From Candidatus Aminicenantes bacterium (GTDB taxonomy: Bacteria > Acidobacteriota > Aminicenantia > UBA2199), in contig JAPKZL010000206.1 of the NCBI GenBank assembly GCA_026393795.1, positions 1 through 32,484 on the forward strand: a DNA stretch of 32,484 nt. Reading direction: 5' to 3'. A program made the position numbers and the translations under genes. The notes beneath the pieces were generated by a model. That model saw only the letters and a program-made list of their open reading frames with translations, made no database searches and had not been told where the DNA came from. Position 1 is the first letter of the stretch, and each line of letters begins with the position of its first letter. Positions 14,504 to 22,593 of the stretch are shown here, piece after piece.

Positions 14504-15421
14504 TCAGCCGGCGGCGCTGACGGCCATGGCCGCGCCCAGGGCCAGGGAATGGAATTTATCCACTTCGCTTTCATTGCGCGAGGGGATCAGGATCGGGATG
14601 CGGGCGCCCATCACCACGTGCGCCACCGTCAGTTTCAGGTAGTAGGTGAACGCCTTGCCCAGGAGGTTGCCCGCCTCGATGTTGGGGACGATCATGATCT
14701 GAGTCTTGCCGGCGACGTCGTTGCTGATCCCCTTGTGTTTGGCCGCTTCCGGAGAGACGGCGATGTCCAGGGCCAGGGGGCCGTAGACGCGGCAGCCCTT
14801 GATCTCGCCGCGCTGGTTCATTTCAGTCAAGGCGCGGGCGTCGAGCGTGGCCGGCATGGAGTCCTTGACCGTCTCGATGGCTGCCATGATGCCCACCTTG
14901 GGCTCGGGGTAACCCAGGCGCTGGAACACGGCGACCGCGTTTTCCACGATCTGCTTCTTCTGCGCCAGGTCGGGCAGGATGTTGAGCCCGCCGTCGCTCA
15001 TTCCCAGCAGCCCGCGGTAATTGGCGGCGGGATTCTCCACCACCAGGATGTCGGAGAGGAGATTGCCGGTGCGCAAGCCCTTTTCCTTGTCCAGCACGGG
15101 CTTCATCAGGGCGGCGGTGGGCAGGAAGCCCTTCAGGATCAGGTGCACTTCCTTCTGCCGGGCCAGTTCGACGATTTTAGCCGCCGCGCTTTCGGGCTCG
15201 GGGCAGTCCACGATCTGGAAGTCGGCGGCCCGGCCGCCATGCTCCTTGAGCAGGGCGGATATTTTCTTCGCATCGCCGCACAGGATGAAATCGGCCAGAT
15301 CCTCGCGCTTGGCCTGGATGACCGAGAGGATGGAACTCTCATCCTCGGGGCTGGGCACGCCGGCGACGATGTTCTTGCCGCTCTTGGCAACGGCGACCAT
15401 TTCCTTGAAATCGGTGATCAT
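14504..15421 (-). CDS. ptb: Phosphate acetyl/butyryltransferase family enzyme
   Basis: The 305-aa protein belongs to the PTA/PTB fold: KGFLPTAALMKPVLDKEKGLRTGNLLSDILVVENP, GLLGMSDGGLNILPDLAQKKQIVENAV, and GPLALDIAVSPEAAKHKGI. Members convert acyl-CoA plus phosphate to acyl-phosphate and CoA. About 305 residues and the GPLALDIAVS segment favour phosphate butyryltransferase over Pta. Directly downstream of iorAB, it could take the acyl-CoA made from 2-oxo acids toward acyl-phosphate and ATP, but no kinase gene is adjacent. AAGGAGGG lies 6-7 nt before the ATG. Confidence 0.88.
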   Translation of the reverse strand: MITDFKEMVAVAKSGKNIVAGVPSPEDESSILSVIQAKREDLADFILCGDAKKISALLKEHGGRAADFQIVDCPEPESAAAKIVELARQKEVHLILKGFLPTAALMKPVLDKEKGLRTGNLLSDILVVENPAANYRGLLGMSDGGLNILPDLAQKKQIVENAVAVFQRLGYPEPKVGIMAAIETVKDSMPATLDARALTEMNQRGEIKGCRVYGPLALDIAVSPEAAKHKGISNDVAGKTQIMIVPNIEAGNLLGKAFTYYLKLTVAHVVMGARIPILIPSRNESEVDKFHSLALGAAMAVSAAG

Positions 15422-15470
15422 CGGTACCCTCCTTTTTCGTGGCGTCTTTCCCGGCCGCTTTGGTCGCGCT

Positions 15471-16049
15471 TCAAGGCCGGAAATTGAAACCGGTTTCGAA
15501 TGCCTTGAGGTTCAGATCCTTGAAACGGGGCGGAACCTTCTTGATGATGACGTCGAGCCAAAGCGGACGGTCGATCTCCATGCGCGAGGCCAGGAGGCCG
15601 ATCAGGATGACGTTGGAGGCTTTTTCATTGCCCAGCTCGACCGCCAGCCGCGTGGCGGGGATCAGGACCACTTCGGCGGCCAGCTTCCGCAGCTGCGCCT
15701 CGATGTCGGCCGGGTATTTTTCCAGCCCCGATGCCACGGGGAGCGGCTGCCATGCGAAATCGTTGACCAGCATGATCCCTTTCCGGCTCAGGTAATTGAT
15801 GTTGCGCAGGGCTTCCAGCTTCTCGAAGGCCAGGATGTAGTCGGTTTCGTTGAGCGCCGGCAGGGGCGAAAAAACCTCGTCGCCGTAGCGCACGGTGGAG
15901 ATCACGTCGCCGCCGCGCTGGCTCATGCCGTGCACCTCGCTCTTCTTGACCTGGAATCCGGCCAGCAGCAGCACGTCGGAAAGAAGGTCGCTGGCGGTCA
16001 GGATGCCTTGCCCGCCCACGCCGCAGATTAAAATCGACTTGGTTTTCAT
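15471..16049 (-). CDS. iorB: Indolepyruvate:ferredoxin oxidoreductase, beta subunit
   Basis: The 192-aa protein begins SILICGVGGQGILTASDLLSDVLLLAGFQVKKSEVHGMSQRGG, the gamma-domain signature of 2-oxoacid:ferredoxin oxidoreductases in IorB. With IorA it oxidatively decarboxylates aryl (or branched) 2-oxo acids to acyl-CoA, reducing ferredoxin. ATG 16049 overlaps the iorA stop by 4 nt (ATGA). An in-frame upstream extension through iorA exists but is spurious. Confidence 0.94.
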   Translation of the reverse strand: MKTKSILICGVGGQGILTASDLLSDVLLLAGFQVKKSEVHGMSQRGGDVISTVRYGDEVFSPLPALNETDYILAFEKLEALRNINYLSRKGIMLVNDFAWQPLPVASGLEKYPADIEAQLRKLAAEVVLIPATRLAVELGNEKASNVILIGLLASRMEIDRPLWLDVIIKKVPPRFKDLNLKAFETGFNFRP

Positions 16050-17857
16050 GATCGGTCTCCGCTCAGGTAGGATTCCAAAGTGATGGAGCTGCTGTGCAGC
16101 CCCTTGTCGTCCACGAAAGAAATGGCTTTGAAGGCGCAGACCTGGGCGCAAACGCCGCAGCCGGAGCAAAGGGCTTCGTTGATGAAGGCCTTGCCGTCGG
16201 CGTCGGAGCTGATGGCCGGGCAGCCCAGGCGCAGGCAGACCTTGCAGCTGGTGCACGCCTCGCCGTCGACGCGCATCGGCGACCATTTGGCCTTGCGGTA
16301 GAGCAGGATGCACGGCCGGCGCACGACGATCACCGAGGGCTCGGGCCGCAGGATCTCCCGCTTCAGCAGCTCCTTGATGGCCTTGACGTCGTAGCCGTCC
16401 ACCTCGTAGGTGTGCTCGAGCCCCAGGCCGTCGCGGACGAGCTTGACGATGTCGATGCGCGGGGCCGTTTCGCCCATCAGCGTAGTACCGGAGCCGGGGT
16501 TTTCCTGGTGGCCGGTCATGGCAGTGATCGAGTTGTCGAGGATGACGACCGTCGACTGGCCCTTGTTGTAGATGACGTCGATCAGGCCGGTGATGCCGGA
16601 ATGGAAGAAGGTGGAATCGCCGATCACCGCCACCTGCTTGATGGTCTTTTCGGCCTTGGCCAGGGCCTTTTCGATGCCCAGCAGGACGGTGATGCTGGCG
16701 CCCATGTCCACGCACGTATCCATGGCGCTCAGGGGTGGCAGGGCGCCCAGGGTGTAGCAGCCGATGTCGCCGCGCGAGTTGACCTTTTGTAGGCCGAGGT
16801 TGTAGAACAGCGCCGTGTGCGGGCAGCCGGTGCAAAGCGAGGGCGGACGCCTGGGGATGGTGTTGACATCGAAGCGCGGCGTCAAGTCTTTCAGCTTCAG
16901 GCTGGCCTGGACTACGTCCTGAGACATTTCCCCCAACAGCGGGAAAACGTCCTTGCCGATGATCTTCTTGCCGGGCTCAACGAGGCGGGCGAAGGTTTCG
17001 ATGATCGGGTCGTTTTCCTCGAGTATATAAATCGTATCCAGCTTGGCGGCGAAGCGCTTGAAGAGGTTGACCGGGAAAGGGTAGGGCATGGCGAGCTTCA
17101 GGAAGGAGGCGTCGGGGAAGACCTCGCGGCCGTACTGGTAGGAAACGCCCGAGGCGACGACGCCGATGCGATTTTTCCCCTTGATCACGGTATTGTATTT
17201 GAAATCGTCGCTGAAAACGGCCAGCTTCTTCTGCCGCTCTTCGACCAGCACGTGGCGGCGGCGGGCGTTGCCCGGCAGCAGGTTGCGCTTGAAGAAATCG
17301 CTCTTGTACTCGGGAACCGGCGGCTCCAGCCGCTCGCCCAGTTCGACCGCCGAGCGCGAGTGCGAGGTGCGGGTGGTCATGCGGATGAGCACCGGCGTGT
17401 CGAAGCTTTCGCTGATCTTGACCGCCTCGATCACCATGTCCTTGGCTTCCTGCGAATCGGACGGCTCGAGCACGGGGATCTTGGCGGCGATGGCGTAATG
17501 GCGGTTGTCCTGCTCGTTCTGGGAGCTGTGCATGCCGGGGTCGTCGGCCGAGATGATGATCAGGGCGCCGGTGGCGCCGATATAGCTGGCGGAAAACAGG
17601 GGGTCGGCGGCCACGTTGAGCCCGACGTGCTTCATGGCCACCAGGGCGCGGGCCCCGGTGAAACTGGCTCCCAGGGCCTCTTCCATGGCCGTCTTCTCGT
17701 TGACTCCCCACTGGGCGTGGATGACCTCCTTGTAGCGGACAACGTTTTCCAATATCTCGGTGCTGGGCGTGCCGGGGTAGGCGGAAGCGAAGGTGACGCC
17801 GGCTTCATAGGCGCCGCGGGCGATGGCTTCGTTGCCCGAGAGCAGTTCTTTGGCCAT
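16046..17857 (-). CDS. iorA: Indolepyruvate:ferredoxin oxidoreductase, alpha subunit
   Basis: The 603-aa protein shows the oxidoreductase N-terminal domain (LLSGNEAIARGAYEAGVTFASAYPGTPSTEI), a central region with RRPPSLCTGCPHTALFY, the TPP-binding part GDSTFFHSGITGLIDVIYN, and a C-terminal two-cluster ferredoxin domain (CTSCKVCLRLGCP and CSGCGVCAQVC). AGGAGG sits 6 nt before the ATG. It is the first gene of a probable seven-gene unit running to 11830 and is preceded by a recognisable promoter. Its role would be amino-acid fermentation or, run in reverse, acid assimilation. Confidence 0.95.
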   Translation of the reverse strand: MAKELLSGNEAIARGAYEAGVTFASAYPGTPSTEILENVVRYKEVIHAQWGVNEKTAMEEALGASFTGARALVAMKHVGLNVAADPLFSASYIGATGALIIISADDPGMHSSQNEQDNRHYAIAAKIPVLEPSDSQEAKDMVIEAVKISESFDTPVLIRMTTRTSHSRSAVELGERLEPPVPEYKSDFFKRNLLPGNARRRHVLVEERQKKLAVFSDDFKYNTVIKGKNRIGVVASGVSYQYGREVFPDASFLKLAMPYPFPVNLFKRFAAKLDTIYILEENDPIIETFARLVEPGKKIIGKDVFPLLGEMSQDVVQASLKLKDLTPRFDVNTIPRRPPSLCTGCPHTALFYNLGLQKVNSRGDIGCYTLGALPPLSAMDTCVDMGASITVLLGIEKALAKAEKTIKQVAVIGDSTFFHSGITGLIDVIYNKGQSTVVILDNSITAMTGHQENPGSGTTLMGETAPRIDIVKLVRDGLGLEHTYEVDGYDVKAIKELLKREILRPEPSVIVVRRPCILLYRKAKWSPMRVDGEACTSCKVCLRLGCPAISSDADGKAFINEALCSGCGVCAQVCAFKAISFVDDKGLHSSSITLESYLSGDRS

Positions 17858-17881
17858 GGATCCTCCTGTTGGTGATGTTAG

Positions 17882-17910
17882 ACTTTAAATTATTTCAGGG
17901 TTTTAGTCAA
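17882..17910 (-). promoter_or_regulatory. Promoter upstream of iorA
   Basis: On the minus strand TTGACT (17905-17910) and TAAAGT (17882-17887) are 17 nt apart, giving a start near 17875 and a leader of about 18 nt containing AGGAGG. Confidence 0.5.
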
Positions 17911-17948
17911 GCCCGATGGCCTGCGGAAATATGAAAATAAAGCCCTGT

Positions 17949-18094
17949 GGAAGGGTTGAAGAGTAGAAGGGTTAAAGGGTAGAAAGTTGAAGAGTAGAAG
18001 GGTTGATGGGGCAAGAAACATTGAGGAACACAAGTTACTTCCAGGTTTCCGAACCCTTCTACCCATCAACTCTTTTACCCATCAACATTTACTT
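17949..18094. repeat. Octad inverted-arm repeat element
   Basis: The left arm (17949-18015) is a run of 8-bp units such as AGGGTTGA, AGAGTAGA, AGGGTTAA and AGGGTAGA. The right arm (18051-18094) is the inverted form (ACCCTTCT, ACCCATCA, ACTCTTTT, ACCCATCA). The spacer of about 35 bp has no gene. The layout matches the heptad elements, with a unit one base longer. Confidence 0.7.
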
Positions 18095-18096
18095 TA

Positions 18097-18125
18097 TTGC
18101 TATTTGTTCTGCTTTTTGCTATAAA
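18097..18125 (+). promoter_or_regulatory. Promoter of the zinc-ribbon gene
   Basis: TTGCTA (18097-18102), a 17-nt spacer, and TGC-TATAAA (18120-18125) form an extended -10 promoter. The predicted start near 18132 coincides with an ATG that opens a five-codon frame (MRWLR) whose TGA overlaps the ATG at 18146. Confidence 0.55.
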
Positions 18126-18145
18126 CGGGCCATGAGGTGGCTCCG

Positions 18146-18355
18146 ATGAAAAACAGCAAGAAATGCCCGAAATGCAACTCGACCGCGATCAGCCGCAAAC
18201 GCGGTTCTCCGGTGCTCAACAGCTGGTGCCGGATATCGATCAACCTGACCAGCCTCGACGTCTGGGTGAGCAAGTTCATTTGCACCGAATGCGGTTATAT
18301 CGAGGAGTGGATCGAGAACCCGAACGACCTGAAGCGCTTCAAGACCATGGAGTAG
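18146..18355 (+). CDS. Small zinc-ribbon protein
   Basis: The 69-aa protein has two CxxC knuckles, C7/C10 (CPKC) and C46/C49 (CTEC), separated by about 35 residues. This is a zinc-ribbon layout found in small nucleic-acid- or protein-binding proteins. ATG 18146 is preceded by GAGGTGG with 5-nt spacing; an in-frame GTG at 18137 is weaker. No close family is recognised and function is unknown. It stands alone between two repeat elements. Confidence 0.75.
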   Translation: MKNSKKCPKCNSTAISRKRGSPVLNSWCRISINLTSLDVWVSKFICTECGYIEEWIENPNDLKRFKTME

Positions 18356-18370
18356 CAGGGGATTGCAGGG

Positions 18371-18624
18371 CTCGGTTTACGGTTGACGGCGAACGGTAAT
18401 AAGGTAATTATTGAAATGGGTTGACGGTAGACGGTCAACGGTAGACGGTAGCAAAGTAATTATTGATATAGGTTTACGGCTGACGGTATACGGTTTACGG
18501 TAAGAGTAAGCAGTAATATCCTGAATTTTTGTACTTGTTTAATTTCTTACCGTATACCGTTTACCGTACATCAAGTTTTATCCATTTCTTACCGTCCACC
18601 GTATACCGTATACCGTACGCCAAG
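18371..18624. repeat. Heptad inverted-arm element 2 (compound)
   Basis: Starting at CTCGG (18372), runs of KACGGYN heptads alternate with two AT-rich linkers (TAATTATTGAAATGGG and TAATTATTGATATAGG) up to about 18500. After an AT spacer, inverted arms run from about 18546 to CAAG at 18624. It fills the gap between the zinc-ribbon gene and uvrA; no gene is seen inside. Confidence 0.85.
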
Positions 18625-18629
18625 CACTA

Positions 18630-18638
18630 TGTTAGAAT
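18630..18638 (+). promoter_or_regulatory. Extended -10 upstream of uvrA
   Basis: TG-T-TAGAAT ends 8 nt before ATG 18647. A -35 is not evident, as the position falls in repeat DNA. Transcription would begin at or next to the start codon. Confidence 0.4.
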
Positions 18639-18646
18639 AGCCAGTG

Positions 18647-21151
18647 ATGTCATATCTAGAGATTGTCGACGCCCACAAGCATAACCTGAAGCACTTGCAC
18701 CTGCGCATCCCCAAGCAGAAGCTCATCGTGATCAGCGGCGTGTCGGGTTCGGGGAAATCGACCCTGGCCTATGACACGATCTTCCAGGAGGGGCAACGCA
18801 AGTACCTGGAATCCCTTTCCGCCTACGCCCGCCAGTTCATCAAGTCGCTGGAGCGGCCGGACGTCCACTCCATCAGGGGGATCGCCCCGACCATCGCCAT
18901 CGATCAAAAGCATTCCTCGTACTATTTCAATTCCACGGTGGGCACGATTTCGGAAATCGCCCCCTTCCTGAGGCTGCTGTTCGCCAGGCTGGCCGAGGCG
19001 CGCTGCCCGCAGTGCGGCCGGCCGATCAGCCGCTATTCCAGCGCCCGCATCGCCGAGTACGTTTTTGCCCATTTTCTCGGGCGGCTGCTGCGCATTTTCA
19101 GCCCGCTGGTCCGGAACCGCCGCGGCAATTATCAAGCCCTGTTCGAAAAATACCGCAAGCGCGGCTTCCTGAAAGCCCTGGTCAACGGCCGGCTCTGCGA
19201 CCTGGAACACGCACCCGCCCTGGACCGCCAGAGCCGCCATCACATTGCCGTGCAAATCGATGTCCTGGAAATCGAGCCGGCCAACCGCGAGCGGATCGTC
19301 GACAGCATCAATCTCGCCTTGAACGAAGGCGACGGCGAGATCGTGGTCGCTGCGGGCGACGAATCGGTTTTTCTCTCCAATCGCCTCCATTGTTCTTCTT
19401 GCGACATATCGCTCCCCGAGCCGCAGCCGGGAACCTTCTCTTTTAACTCGCCGGAAGGAGCCTGCCCGGAGTGCCAGGGCATGGGCCGGGAGGACGAGGC
19501 CCGCCCCTGCGCCGCCTGCCAGGGTTCCGGCCTGAACCCCGGGGCGCGTTCCTTTTATTTCCGCGGCAAGAATATCTTTGAACTGGGGGAGATGGAAATC
19601 GTCGACCTGCTGCGCTTTTTCAAATGCGTGGCCGTCGCCGAGCATGAAAAGGGGATCGCCAGGCCCATCCTGCCGCACATCATTCAGCGCCTGGAGTCCT
19701 TCGTCACTCTGAACCTGGGCTACATCGCGCTCAACCGCAAGCTTCACACGATTTCCGGGGGCGAATTGCAGCGCGCCCGCCTGGTATCCCAACTGGGCTT
19801 CAGCCTCAATGGCGTCATCTACGTGCTGGACGAGCCTTCCATCGGCATGCATTTCTCCGAGCAGCTGAACCTGCTGCGCATCCTGCGCCGGCTCAGGGAA
19901 AACGGGAACACCCTGATCGTGGTCGAGCATGCCGAGGAGACCATCCGCGCCGCCGATTACATCATCGATATCGGCCCCGGGGCCGGGGAAAAGGGCGGGG
20001 AGCTCATGTTCGCCGGCCCGGAGAGCGAGTTCGCCGCCGCCCGGCAGTCATTGACCTCGGATTACGTCTTCGGCCGCCGGTGCATCGAGGCGCCGGTACG
20101 GGAAGGGAAAACCGCCGCGGAGTTCATGAGGATCGACTCCATCGCCATCAACAATCTGCGCCATATCGACTTGAAAATCCCGCTGAACCGGCTGACAGTC
20201 GTCAGCGGCGTCTCGGGATCGGGAAAGAGTTCGCTGGTCGTGGACGCCCTGGCGCCGATCCTGCTGCACGAGATCCAAGGGCAGCCCCTGGCCGATTCCC
20301 GCCTGAGCTATGCGCGGGCAGCGAACTTCGACCGCCTGAAACGGGTGCTGATGGTCAACCAATCGGCCATCGGCAAGAATTCCCGCTCCTGTCCGGCCAC
20401 CTACATCGGCATCATGGCCGCCATCCGCGATCTGTTCGCCGCCCTGCCCGGAGCCAAGGTCAAGGGGTATCCCCAGAGCCGCTTTAGCTTCAACGTCCGC
20501 GGCGGCCGCTGCGAGGCCTGCCAGGGCCTCGGCGTGCAGAAACTGCAGATGAGCTTCCTGCCGCAACTGGAGATCGCCTGCCCGGTTTGCGACGGCCGGC
20601 GCTACAATTCCGAGACCTGCCAGGTCAAGTTCAAGGGGAAATCCATCGCCGACGTGCTGGAGCTGACGGCCAGCGAGGCGTACGAGCTCTTCGCCAACAT
20701 CCCGCACCTGGCCCGGAATATCCGCATCCTGCTCGACGTCGGACTGGGCTACCTGCGCCTGGGCCAGAGCTCGGAAACTCTCTCGGGCGGGGAATCGCAG
20801 CGCATCAAGCTGACCAAGGAACTTTCACACTCAGCGTTGAGCCCGACGATGTACGTGCTGGACGAACCGACGGTCGGCCTGCATTTTGATGACGTGCGTA
20901 AGCTGATCGATGTATTCAGAGCTTTAATTGCCCGTGCTCACACGGTTGTGGTCATTGAGCACAACCTGGAAATGATCAAGGTCGCCGATTACCTGGTGGA
21001 CCTGGGGCCGGGAGGCGGCAAGCACGGAGGTCGCATCGTTTACCAAGGGGATGTGGCCGGAATTGCAAAGTGTGCGGCTTCGCTCACGGGGAAGTACCTG
21101 AAAAAGAAATTGGCATACGGAAAACGGCAGATGGAAACAGGCATGAAGTGA
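18647..21151 (+). CDS. uvrA: UvrA-family excinuclease ATPase, shortened form
   Basis: This 834-aa tandem ABC ATPase has two Walker A motifs (GVSGSGKST near residue 32 and GVSGSGKSS near 522), two signature motifs (TISGGELQRARL and TLSGGESQRIKL) and DEPSIG/DEPTVG Walker B segments. It also has the UvrB-binding region (VRNRRGNYQALFEKYRKRGFL) and zinc modules (CSSC...CPEC; CEAC...CPVC). It recognises damage in nucleotide excision repair. Unlike standard UvrA (~940 aa), only 11 residues separate the CPEC and CAAC knuckles, where E. coli has roughly 120. GTG 18644 is an alternative start. It could be a specialised paralogue rather than the housekeeping copy. Confidence 0.9.
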   Translation: MSYLEIVDAHKHNLKHLHLRIPKQKLIVISGVSGSGKSTLAYDTIFQEGQRKYLESLSAYARQFIKSLERPDVHSIRGIAPTIAIDQKHSSYYFNSTVGTISEIAPFLRLLFARLAEARCPQCGRPISRYSSARIAEYVFAHFLGRLLRIFSPLVRNRRGNYQALFEKYRKRGFLKALVNGRLCDLEHAPALDRQSRHHIAVQIDVLEIEPANRERIVDSINLALNEGDGEIVVAAGDESVFLSNRLHCSSCDISLPEPQPGTFSFNSPEGACPECQGMGREDEARPCAACQGSGLNPGARSFYFRGKNIFELGEMEIVDLLRFFKCVAVAEHEKGIARPILPHIIQRLESFVTLNLGYIALNRKLHTISGGELQRARLVSQLGFSLNGVIYVLDEPSIGMHFSEQLNLLRILRRLRENGNTLIVVEHAEETIRAADYIIDIGPGAGEKGGELMFAGPESEFAAARQSLTSDYVFGRRCIEAPVREGKTAAEFMRIDSIAINNLRHIDLKIPLNRLTVVSGVSGSGKSSLVVDALAPILLHEIQGQPLADSRLSYARAANFDRLKRVLMVNQSAIGKNSRSCPATYIGIMAAIRDLFAALPGAKVKGYPQSRFSFNVRGGRCEACQGLGVQKLQMSFLPQLEIACPVCDGRRYNSETCQVKFKGKSIADVLELTASEAYELFANIPHLARNIRILLDVGLGYLRLGQSSETLSGGESQRIKLTKELSHSALSPTMYVLDEPTVGLHFDDVRKLIDVFRALIARAHTVVVIEHNLEMIKVADYLVDLGPGGGKHGGRIVYQGDVAGIAKCAASLTGKYLKKKLAYGKRQMETGMK

Positions 21152-21297
21152 AATCGGTTTACGGTGGACGGTTTACGGTATACGGTAAGAAAAAGAGGCA
21201 ATAGTAAGAATAAAATTCCAAATCCCAAGCACCAAATTCCAAATAAGTTTCAAATTCCAATGACCCAAACGAAGGCACTTCAGAGATTATCTTCCCG

Positions 21298-21323
21298 TAG
21301 GGAACGCAAATTTGCGTTCCCTA
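21298..21323. repeat. 26-bp perfect palindrome
   Basis: TAGGGAACGCAAA is followed immediately by its reverse complement, with no loop, at the centre of the composite repeat. Confidence 0.9.
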
Positions 21324-21385
21324 CCCAGCCATACGCCTAATAATTTTCTTCGTTTTGGTCATTTGAACATTGGGATTTGGTGCTT

Positions 21386-21444
21386 TAGTCACACTATAGG
21401 TTTCGTGGTGCCCGGAGGGCAACGAAACCTATCTAGTGTGACTA
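21386..21444. repeat. 59-nt hairpin
   Basis: TAGTCACACTA and TAGGTTTCGT pair with ACGAAACCTA and TAGTGTGACTA, with a 2-nt bulge and a loop of about 15 nt containing GCCC/GGGC. Twenty-one perfect base pairs form the stem. Confidence 0.85.
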
Positions 21445-21588
21445 TGGAATTTGGTTCTTGAGATTTGGGATTTATTTTCCCGTCTACCGTACGCCGTCGA
21501 ACCGTACGCCGAGTCTTCCCCCAACCCTGATAATGTGCTACCATTAGGCTGAAGGTACGAAAAAACACGCGTTTCGGAGCGATACTCC

Positions 21589-22584
21589 ATGTCCCTGGCA
21601 GAACTGATTGGCAACACCCGCGTCAAGGCGACCCTGGCCAGCTATCTGCGCAACGAACGGGTCCCGTCCAGCCTGATATTCACCGGTTCCGATCCCTACA
21701 TGCAGCTGCGCTTCGCCGTCAATTTCGCCAAGAGTCTGAACTGTCGCGAAAAAGCGAACGACGCCTGCGACCGCTGCTCCCACTGCCTGGCCATCGACCG
21801 CAATCTGTTTCCCGACGTCCAGGTCCTGGCTCCCGAGGGGCAGTTCTACCGCAAGAGCCAGATGGACGACCTGATCGAAACGGCGTCACGTCGGCCGCTG
21901 CAAGCCGAAAAAAAAGTCTTCATCCTGAAGGACGCCCAATGCCTGAACGACACGGCGGCCAACTCTTTCCTTAAAACGCTGGAAGAGCCCCTGCCTTCGA
22001 ACGTGTTCATTCTGCTGGCCGCCAACCTCACCCTCATCCTGCCCACCATCCAGTCGCGTTGCCAGATCCTGAAGTTTCTGCCCCTCTCCAAGGATGAGAT
22101 CGCGCTGGAATTGAAACAGCGCGGCATCGACCCAAACAAATCGCGCCTGCTCGCCTTTTTCAGCTCCGGCAGCCTGGAAAACGCGGACGAGGTCGACTGG
22201 CAGGAGCTGGAGGCGAAGCGCGCCGCCATGCTCAGCATCCTCGACCGGCTGCTGCGCCAGAGCGCGGTCGAGGACATCCTGCTCGACCTGTACGACCGCA
22301 GCCGCAGCCGCGACAGCTTTATCGACTATTTCCGGGAAATGGTCAATTTGATTTCCGTGCTGTTACGGGATATAATGGTACTGTTGGTCGATCCCGAGAG
22401 CGGGACGCTGATCAATTCCGATTACAAGGAAAAACTCATGGAATTGGCCGCTTTGACGAATATGGACAAGGTATTTTTCCTGCTGCGCAAGATGGAATAC
22501 CTGCTGCGCGACATTCAGCGCAACCTGAATGCCCGGGTGCTGGTCCTGGAATTCATCAACAGCTACGCCGCTCAGGGAATGTAA
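21589..22584 (+). CDS. holB: DNA polymerase III delta' subunit (clamp loader)
   Basis: The 331-aa protein has the clamp-loader N-terminal AAA+ layout: LIGNTRVKATLASYLRNERVPSSLIFTG, a four-cysteine zinc module (CREKANDACDRCSHC), the helix segment KVFILKDAQCLNDTAANSFLKTLEEPLPSNVFILLAANLTLILPTIQSRCQ, and a C-terminal collar domain. The Walker A region (FTGSDPYMQLRFA) lacks GKT, as expected for a non-hydrolysing delta' rather than DnaX. GGAG about 10 nt upstream may be the ribosome site. The ricT gene follows after 9 nt, a common bacterial pairing. Confidence 0.9.
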   Translation: MSLAELIGNTRVKATLASYLRNERVPSSLIFTGSDPYMQLRFAVNFAKSLNCREKANDACDRCSHCLAIDRNLFPDVQVLAPEGQFYRKSQMDDLIETASRRPLQAEKKVFILKDAQCLNDTAANSFLKTLEEPLPSNVFILLAANLTLILPTIQSRCQILKFLPLSKDEIALELKQRGIDPNKSRLLAFFSSGSLENADEVDWQELEAKRAAMLSILDRLLRQSAVEDILLDLYDRSRSRDSFIDYFREMVNLISVLLRDIMVLLVDPESGTLINSDYKEKLMELAALTNMDKVFFLLRKMEYLLRDIQRNLNARVLVLEFINSYAAQGM

Positions 22585-22593
22585 TAATGTAAT

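Larger units (their letters stand above)
21209..21478. repeat. Composite nested inverted repeat (AATTCCAAAT type)
   Basis: The outer arms at 21209-21240 and 21446-21478 pair with few mismatches (CCAAATCCCAAGCACCAAA type). Inner arms at 21249-21274 and 21348-21366 pair (ACCCAAACGAAG with CTTCGTTTTGGT). Inside lie a perfect palindrome and a long hairpin, listed separately. The whole could fold into a cruciform or branched RNA. No coding potential is seen. Confidence 0.8.
21154..21513. repeat. Heptad inverted-arm element 3, interrupted by another repeat
   Basis: The left arm (21154-21192) is TCGGTTTACGG and further heptads ending GGTAAGAA. The right arm (21475-21513) is the inverted set ending CCGTACGCCGAG. 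The 280 bp between them are filled by a different, AATTCCAAAT-type inverted repeat. The gap between uvrA and holB holds no gene. Confidence 0.8.

Noticed and set aside
13796-15487. Long open frame (563 codons) on the + strand
   Set aside because: It lies antisense to lolA and ptb, has a low-complexity His/Asp/Gly-rich translation and no family motifs. GC-rich coding DNA commonly leaves the opposite strand open.
15471-16835. Extended iorB reading frame of 454 codons
   Set aside because: The upstream part overlaps iorA out of frame and is Arg/Pro-rich nonsense; ATG 16049 gives the exact conserved IorB N terminus.
16817-17875. 352-codon open frame on the + strand within iorA
   Set aside because: Antisense shadow of iorA with Gly/Asp/Val-rich composition and no motif.
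18371-18624. CRISPR-like array
   Set aside because: The repeating unit is only 7 bp with no unique spacers between units, orientation flips within the element, and no cas genes are near.
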